From contig CALJBY010000144.1 of NCBI GenBank assembly GCA_938024025.1, positions 1 through 9,571 of the forward strand: DNA of 9,571 nt, given 5' to 3'. Source of the DNA: an uncultured bacterium. Its GTDB lineage: Bacteria; Desulfobacterota; WTBG01. Position numbers and translations under genes: made by a program. Positions 4,741 through 9,571 of this stretch are shown one piece after another. The number at the start of each line of letters is the position of its first letter. Positions within the stretch are counted from its first letter, which is position 1. The notes beneath the pieces are model-generated. The model searched no databases. It saw nothing but the letters and a program-made list of their open reading frames with translations, and was not told the origin of the DNA.

Positions 4741-6465
4741 ATGGAAACCTATAAGCCGGCTATTAATCATATTGATACAGACATTCTCATCATAGGCGGT
4801 GGGGCTGCGGGCTGCGCCGCTGCCATTGAAGCGAGGGAGACCAGCCCCCATGCCCGTATTATCATCATGGAAAAGGCACAGATTGAACGTTCCGGTTGTC
4901 TCGCATCCGGCATTAACGCCATCAATGCCTATATCACTGAAAACCAGACGCCTGAGTCCTATCTGGAGTACGTCAAAAACGATTCTCATGGCCTTCTTCG
5001 GGACGACCTCGTTTATACAATAGCCTGCAGAATAAATCAAGCTACCGCACGTGTCGAATCCTGGGGACTCCCCATTATGAAAGACCAGGGTAAACCCCTT
5101 CAAAAAGGGCCCCGCAGTATCAGAATCAAGGGAGAAAGTATTAAGCCAATCCATGCAAAGAAGGTACGGGAATCCGCTATTACCGTATTAAATCGCGTTA
5201 CTGCCACCAATTTCATAGTAAACCGGGGAAGTGTTGTTGGGGCCTATGGCTTCAATCTCCGCACCGGTCAGTTCTACGCAATCACTGCAAAAGGTGTCAT
5301 CATCGCAACCGGTGGTGCAAGTGGCATATACCGGTCAAGCAACACAGGAGAAATAGCCCATCGCATGTGGTACAGCCCTTTTAACACCGGAGCAGGATAC
5401 GCCATGGGTATTCGCGCTGGAGCGGAGATGACCAGTTTTGAGATGCGTTTTATTCCCACACGTATTAAAGATTCGGCAACACCCACCGGTATACTGGCCC
5501 AGACATTCAACATGCCACAGGTAAACATCCTGGGTGAACAGTTCCTTAAAAAACGTTATGGTTTCACCCGTGATAAAAAGGTGACCTCCTGTGAACGGCT
5601 CCACTACATGTTTAAGGAACTCAAGGCAGGACGTGGCCCCATCTCCTTTACCATGGACCATCTCACCGGTGAGCAGATAGATGATTTGAAGCTTACACTG
5701 CTTGACATGTCTCCCGCGTTCGTTCTGCAGTGGACCGCTAACGCCATCGATAAGCATCAGGAAGGTATTGAAATAGGAACCAGCGGCCCCTATATCAACG
5801 GTGGGCATACCCAAAGCGGTTACTGGATCGACCGGGAGCGGAGAACAACCCTGCCGGGTCTCTATGCGGCGGGTGATGTTGCAGGTGGGGCTCCCAAAAA
5901 ATATGTAAGCGGCTGCTGGGTTGAAGGATCCATTGCAGCCACTACCTGTTTAGCGGACAGTGCGGTACAAAAAGAAACCCAGCTATATGAAAAAGATCTA
6001 CAGACTGAACTCGCACGCACCTATAAACCCCACAATCTCTACAACGAGAAGAAAGATGGTATTTTCCCCCAGGAAATGGAAACAAAACTGCAAAAACTGA
6101 TGGATGAATATGCGGGTGGAATTTATACCTTCTATGATCTTCACGAGCGCAGACTACAGATTGCCCAAAGACAACTGCTTGAATTGAAAAAGGATGGAGA
6201 AATGCTCCTCGCCCGTGATTTTCATGAACTCAATTTATGTCATGAAGTCCTCGACAGGATTGATGTGGCAGAGGTGGTGATTGCCCATCTTTTAACGAGG
6301 AAAGAAACACGCTGGCCCGGTTACCAGACCCGTATCGATTTCCCGGACCAGGATGACACCAATTGGCTCTGTTTTGTCAATTCCATCCGTGACCCGCGGT
6401 CCGGAGAAATACACATGACGAAGAAGCCCTATGATGCTGATGCATTATTAAAAGATCTTTACTAG
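4741..6465 (+). CDS. aprA: AprA-like adenylylsulfate reductase flavoprotein subunit
   Basis: This belongs to the FAD subunit family of APS reductase, within the fumarate reductase/succinate dehydrogenase flavoprotein superfamily. The expected reaction is two-electron reduction of adenylylsulfate to sulfite and AMP in the cytoplasm. The N-terminal FAD fold is clear: DILIIGGGAAGCAAAIEA (GGGAAG at residues 19-24), then IERSGCLASGINAINAY. Residues 185-192 (GVIIATGG) form the second dinucleotide motif. An AprA-like active-site stretch EMRFIPTRIKD (Arg236, Arg241) and GGHTQSG (His356) follow, then AAGDVAGG for FAD. The C-terminus has WPGYQTR and WLCFVNSIRDPRSGEIHM, as in AprA. At 574 aa it is shorter than dissimilatory AprA (about 620-660). 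ATG 4741 is the only start preserving the FAD fold, with AAGG four bases upstream. It is first in the operon. A generic fumarate-reductase-like role is the main alternative, but the AprB-like partner makes it unlikely. Confidence 0.88.
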   Translation: METYKPAINHIDTDILIIGGGAAGCAAAIEARETSPHARIIIMEKAQIERSGCLASGINAINAYITENQTPESYLEYVKNDSHGLLRDDLVYTIACRINQATARVESWGLPIMKDQGKPLQKGPRSIRIKGESIKPIHAKKVRESAITVLNRVTATNFIVNRGSVVGAYGFNLRTGQFYAITAKGVIIATGGASGIYRSSNTGEIAHRMWYSPFNTGAGYAMGIRAGAEMTSFEMRFIPTRIKDSATPTGILAQTFNMPQVNILGEQFLKKRYGFTRDKKVTSCERLHYMFKELKAGRGPISFTMDHLTGEQIDDLKLTLLDMSPAFVLQWTANAIDKHQEGIEIGTSGPYINGGHTQSGYWIDRERRTTLPGLYAAGDVAGGAPKKYVSGCWVEGSIAATTCLADSAVQKETQLYEKDLQTELARTYKPHNLYNEKKDGIFPQEMETKLQKLMDEYAGGIYTFYDLHERRLQIAQRQLLELKKDGEMLLARDFHELNLCHEVLDRIDVAEVVIAHLLTRKETRWPGYQTRIDFPDQDDTNWLCFVNSIRDPRSGEIHMTKKPYDADALLKDLY

Positions 6466-6493
6466 TATACTCACCTTAGGGAGATAGTGGACT

Positions 6494-6874
6494 ATGACTA
6501 TTACCATCGATAAAAAAAAGTGTGATGGCTGTGGGCTGAGTAAGCAACCACCCTGTATGAAAAGCTGCCCGGGAAACCTTATTTACAAAGAGTTCTCCAT
6601 GAAAAAGGCTGTCCTTAGGTGCGGCGCAGACTGCTGGGACTGCTACTGCTGTGTTAAGGTCTGCCCCAAAGAGGCGATTGACGTAGTGCTCGCCTATGAA
6701 ATAAGTAATCGTGGAGCTTTCCTGAAACCGAAAGCACTCGATAGCAACACTATCGAATGGGTACTACAGGACAAGCAGGGCAATAGCACGTCCTATCGGC
6801 AATCAACACAGTACCTGCCCCTTGAACAGGATGCTGCAGATGAAACATTTACCGAAATAGGTGAGGGAATCTAG
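6494..6874 (+). CDS. aprB: AprB-like adenylylsulfate reductase iron-sulfur subunit
   Basis: This is a ferredoxin-like electron donor subunit for the flavoprotein encoded 28 bases upstream. Cysteines at 10, 13, 21 and 25 and at 47, 50, 53 and 57 give two [4Fe-4S] sites with the AprB pattern. That pattern has a long insertion between the second and third Cys of the first motif (CDGCGLSKQPPCMKSCP), while the second is a regular CxxCxxCxxxCP. Further cysteines are at 43 and 52. Trp48, just after Cys47, corresponds to the Trp that in characterised AprB lies between FAD and the nearest cluster. The tail (TIEWVLQDKQGNSTSYRQST) resembles the AprB arm that wraps around AprA. At 126 aa it is shorter than dissimilatory AprB (about 150), matching the shortened alpha subunit. 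GGGAG precedes the ATG. Confidence 0.9.
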   Translation: MTITIDKKKCDGCGLSKQPPCMKSCPGNLIYKEFSMKKAVLRCGADCWDCYCCVKVCPKEAIDVVLAYEISNRGAFLKPKALDSNTIEWVLQDKQGNSTSYRQSTQYLPLEQDAADETFTEIGEGI

Positions 6875-6896
6875 CTTATGGGAGGTATGCACGGCA

Positions 6897-7826
6897 ATGT
6901 CTAAAGAACGGGTAAACACCATACTAGATCTCATCGGCTCTACCCCCCTGGTAAAACTCAACCGTATCGTAGATGATACCATGGCGGATATCTACGCCAA
7001 GATGGAATCGTTCAATCCCGGGGGAAGCATTAAAGATAGGATCTGTTTAAGCATGATCGAAGATGCCGAACGGAAGGGACTCCTCAAACCAGGGGCAACT
7101 ATCATAGAACCGACCAGCGGAAACACGGGGATCGGCCTCGCAATGGTCGCTGCGGTAAAGGGCTATAAACTCATTCTTACCATGCCCGAAACGATGAGTA
7201 TGGAACGTGTCTTTATTTTAAAGAGCTACGGAGCCGATGTCATTCTCACTCCCGGGGTGGATGGGATGGTCGGTGCCGTGAGTAAGGCAGAGGAAATCAC
7301 CCGGCAGACACCCGACAGTTTCATGCCCCATCAGTTTACCAATCCAGCTAACCCGCAGATTCATCGGGAAACCACCGCCCTGGAAATTTTGCACGCCATG
7401 GAGGGCACCTTAGATGCACTGGTAGCTGGTGTGGGTACCGGGGGTACTATCACCGGGGTTGGCGAAGTGCTCAAGAAGAAACATCCCCCTATCACCATTA
7501 TTGCCGTGGAGCCGGCCGACTCTCCCGTTATTTCCGGCGGAGAAGCCGGCCCCCACAGAATCCAGGGGATAGGTCCCGGCTTCATTCCCGAGGTGTTGCA
7601 TGTAGACATTATTGACCGTGTAATCACCGTTACCGACGAAGAAGCATATGCCGCATCAAAAAGGCTGGCCAGGGAAGAAGGGATCTTCGTGGGGATATCC
7701 GCCGGTGCAGCAGCCTGTGGAGCGCTACGGGCTGCCCGGGAATTGGGAAAAGGTAAAGCAGTGGTCGTTATTTTCCCCGATACGGGAGAACGCTACTTCA
7801 CTACGGATCAACATTTCAACGAATAA
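6897..7826 (+). CDS. cysK: Cysteine synthase (O-acetylserine sulfhydrylase)
   Basis: This PLP enzyme joins sulfide and O-acetylserine to make L-cysteine. The 309-aa length is normal for CysK. The PLP lysine is Lys46 in NPGGSIKDR; PTSGNTG (72-78) is the substrate loop; GVGTGGT (178-184) is the phosphate-binding loop; Ser268 in GISAGAA contacts the PLP pyridine nitrogen. MSMERVFILKSYGA is the CysK-type motif. IQGIGPGFIP (222-231) forms the pocket known to take the C-terminus of serine acetyltransferase, so complex formation with CysE is possible if one exists elsewhere. ATG 6897 is chosen over an in-frame GTG at 6861, because the latter lies inside the aprB-like gene and GGAGG (6881-6885) precedes 6897. 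It lies 22 bases after the AprB-like gene and 15 before the sulfite reductase, indicating cotranscription. Confidence 0.95.
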   Translation: MSKERVNTILDLIGSTPLVKLNRIVDDTMADIYAKMESFNPGGSIKDRICLSMIEDAERKGLLKPGATIIEPTSGNTGIGLAMVAAVKGYKLILTMPETMSMERVFILKSYGADVILTPGVDGMVGAVSKAEEITRQTPDSFMPHQFTNPANPQIHRETTALEILHAMEGTLDALVAGVGTGGTITGVGEVLKKKHPPITIIAVEPADSPVISGGEAGPHRIQGIGPGFIPEVLHVDIIDRVITVTDEEAYAASKRLAREEGIFVGISAGAAACGALRAARELGKGKAVVVIFPDTGERYFTTDQHFNE

Positions 7827-7841
7827 CAACAGGAGCATGCC

Positions 7842-9571
7842 ATGTTTCTACCACAAAAAATTATCGATGACATCGAAAGCTACAAAACAAACCTTACCAA
7901 ATTTCTCGCCGGGGAATTGGAAGAAGCTTTTTTTCGTGGTGTTCGCGTACCGTGGGGATTTTATTCCCAGCGTGGTGGAAACCTCCTCATGGCACGGCTG
8001 AGAGTACCTAATGGTATCCTCACACCCCAGCAGCTCCAGGCTATAGGAAGAGCCGCCAATACATGGGCAGACGGGAAACTGCATATCACCACCCGGCAGG
8101 ATATCCAGATACACAACCTGCCACCAGAAAATTCTATCGAGATCATAGAGTCCCTAAAAAAGGTGCATATTTCTCCCCGAGCCGGTGGAGGGAATACCAT
8201 ACGAAACATTACGGGTTGCTCTCTCTCCGGCATATGCCCCAATGAGCAGAGGGAAGTATATAAGGTTGTCTGGGGATTGACTGAATACCTTCTCTCACGT
8301 GATGAGTGTTACACGATGCCGCGGAAAATCAAAATAGCATTTTCCGGCTGTGAGAAGGACTGTGCAAGCAGCGGGGTAAACGATCTTGGATTTGTAGCGC
8401 TGAAAGATGGCTTCAAAGTCTTATGTGGTGGTGGCATGGGCGCAAAGAGTGCTGTGGGGAAAATCCTTCACAACACTATAGCTGAGAACGAAATTGTCTA
8501 CGTGGTGCAATCCATTATTAATCTCTTTAACAAGTACGGTAACAGGAAAAATAAACGCCACAACAGATTGCGCTTCCTCATACAAGACCTCGGCTGGGAA
8601 GAATTCGTCAAACTTTATCATCAGGAGCTCCATACACTCAAAGAAACCAATCATATTGTTCTCACGACAAAAGACGGGCTTCCACCCCTGCCCCCCTCAC
8701 CGGAAAAACGTGCGGAGAGCGGCGATGAACCATACGCACTGTTTCTCAAGCATCATACCCAGGAACAAAAACAAACGGGCTACTCCTTCATACGCCTGAG
8801 GATTCCCCTGGGAGAGATAGAAGGAGACACCTTGATGGCCCTCTCTCAGCTCGGAGATTTACTGCCATCGATCATTTTCCGGACTACCCAGCGACAGGAC
8901 CTGATCATTTCCAATGTACCGCACCATAAAGTAAAGCTGATCTACGAGAAACTAACATCCTTGTTTGACCTGTCTCCTGCTCCAGAGAACCATGTGGATG
9001 CCGTCTGCTGCAAAGGGGCAACTACCTGCAATATAGGAATCTGTAATTCAGTGGGATTAGCATCTGCCCTTTTAAAAGAATTACAGTCTCTTCAGCTGGA
9101 CGCGGACACACTGAAAGATGTAACAATCAACATCAACGGCTGCCCTAATGCATGTGGTCAGCATCCTATTGGGTTAATCTCCTTCTCCGGAATGGTTAAA
9201 AAGGTACATAACAGATCCGTACCATTTTACCGGATCTATCTCGGAGGAAAAACAGACGCAGAAAAGACTCAGCTTGCCGAGCCCCAAGGCACAGCACCTG
9301 CTCATACTATTCCACAGCTGACTGCCGATTTCATCGCAGCCCTGCACAATAGCAACAATCACAATACATATGATTATGTGTGCACAGCGGGAAAAGAGCT
9401 GATGAAGCAATTACTTGAAAAATATGCCTCCATTCCTCCCTACGAGGAAGACAGCAGCTACTACACAGATTATGGCAAAACAGACGATTTTTCTCTTGAT
9501 GGTCTGACCCAGGGCGAATGTGGTTCCGGTGTTATTGATATGATAGAATCTGATTTACATTCTGCTCAGGA
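7842..9571 (+). CDS. Siroheme nitrite/sulfite reductase, 3' end outside the window
   Basis: ATG 7842 follows AGGAG at six bases; the frame is open for 576 codons to the right edge. It is the two-repeat siroheme-[4Fe-4S] reductase family and, by context, probably reduces sulfite to sulfide with ferredoxin-type electrons. The first half-domain contains TTRQDIQIH (Arg85), RNITGC (Arg121) and PRKIKIAFSGC (Lys162, Lys164), which match the anion-binding residues of assimilatory sulfite reductase. Cluster cysteines occur twice: C126-x5-C132 with C170-x3-C174, and C390-x5-C396 (CKGATTC) with C434-x3-C438 (NGCPNACGQH). In classical assimilatory enzymes only the second set is kept. From about residue 515 an extension begins (TYDYVCTAGKELMKQLLEKY, then DFSLDGLTQGECGSGVIDMI) that is not part of the two repeats. 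Nitrite reduction is possible, but CysK and AprAB next to it favour sulfite. Confidence 0.93.
   Translation, partial: MFLPQKIIDDIESYKTNLTKFLAGELEEAFFRGVRVPWGFYSQRGGNLLMARLRVPNGILTPQQLQAIGRAANTWADGKLHITTRQDIQIHNLPPENSIEIIESLKKVHISPRAGGGNTIRNITGCSLSGICPNEQREVYKVVWGLTEYLLSRDECYTMPRKIKIAFSGCEKDCASSGVNDLGFVALKDGFKVLCGGGMGAKSAVGKILHNTIAENEIVYVVQSIINLFNKYGNRKNKRHNRLRFLIQDLGWEEFVKLYHQELHTLKETNHIVLTTKDGLPPLPPSPEKRAESGDEPYALFLKHHTQEQKQTGYSFIRLRIPLGEIEGDTLMALSQLGDLLPSIIFRTTQRQDLIISNVPHHKVKLIYEKLTSLFDLSPAPENHVDAVCCKGATTCNIGICNSVGLASALLKELQSLQLDADTLKDVTININGCPNACGQHPIGLISFSGMVKKVHNRSVPFYRIYLGGKTDAEKTQLAEPQGTAPAHTIPQLTADFIAALHNSNNHNTYDYVCTAGKELMKQLLEKYASIPPYEEDSSYYTDYGKTDDFSLDGLTQGECGSGVIDMIESDLHSAQ

Noticed and set aside
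5274..5814. Minus-strand ORFs of 84 and 159 aa inside the AprA-like gene
   Set aside because: They overlap conserved flavoprotein sequence and lack ribosome sites and domain signatures.
8494..8799. Plus-strand 101-aa ORF in another frame within the sulfite reductase
   Set aside because: The siroheme reductase frame is continuous and carries all family motifs across this interval.
1..9571. CRISPR arrays, tRNA, rRNA or prophage attachment sites
   Set aside because: No regularly spaced direct repeats, cloverleaf-like tRNA sequence, rRNA motifs or integrase-attachment duplications were seen on reading both strands.

Overview
The window looks like a chromosomal segment from a Gram-negative-type (diderm), mesophilic bacterium of moderate GC content. 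Reasons are exported proteins with classical signal peptides, sigma70-like promoters and Shine-Dalgarno sites, a REP-type palindrome, and a sulfur gene set with an AprAB-type reductase. The lineage cannot be fixed from sequence reading alone. Brocadiales-like Planctomycetota or a deltaproteobacterial/Nitrospirota relative would fit, but this is a guess.

Left part (1-2770), accessory in character and fairly AT-rich. A TPR protein enters from the left edge (2-631). It is followed by three small plus-strand orphans: a 194-aa exported protein (733-1317), a 63-aa single-pass membrane protein (1660-1851) and a 106-aa exported four-cysteine protein (2063-2383). Between the first two lies a self-contained unit of extended -10 promoter, possible 21-aa leader peptide and intrinsic terminator (1392-1639), which is a candidate small RNA or attenuator. 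A palindrome overlapping a TATAAT box precedes the third. An unused Shine-Dalgarno site and a frameshifted IS481-type transposase remnant (minus strand, 2510-2766) end this part.

Middle part (2776-4740). mobB (molybdenum cofactor guanylylation or GTP-binding adaptor) has its own promoter directly beside the IS remnant. It converges with a minus-strand exported LolA/DUF1571-like protein (3578-4240). The 500-base gap upstream of that gene holds a 50-bp REP doublet (REPIN-like), a small palindrome, a TTGACA promoter and a roughly 135-nt leader.

Right part (4741-9571): a compact plus-strand sulfur assimilation operon. It encodes an AprA-like flavoprotein, an AprB-like double [4Fe-4S] ferredoxin subunit, cysteine synthase CysK, and a siroheme nitrite/sulfite reductase that runs off the right edge. 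The intergenic gaps are 28, 22 and 15 bases. Read together, adenylylsulfate is reduced to sulfite by the AprAB-type enzyme, sulfite to sulfide by the siroheme enzyme, and sulfide is captured on O-acetylserine by CysK. The unusual point is a shortened AprAB-type reductase, a family best known from dissimilatory sulfur metabolism, placed where CysH would normally serve. The sulfite reductase is also notable: both of its halves carry a complete cysteine set for a siroheme-[4Fe-4S] centre, and it has a C-terminal extension.
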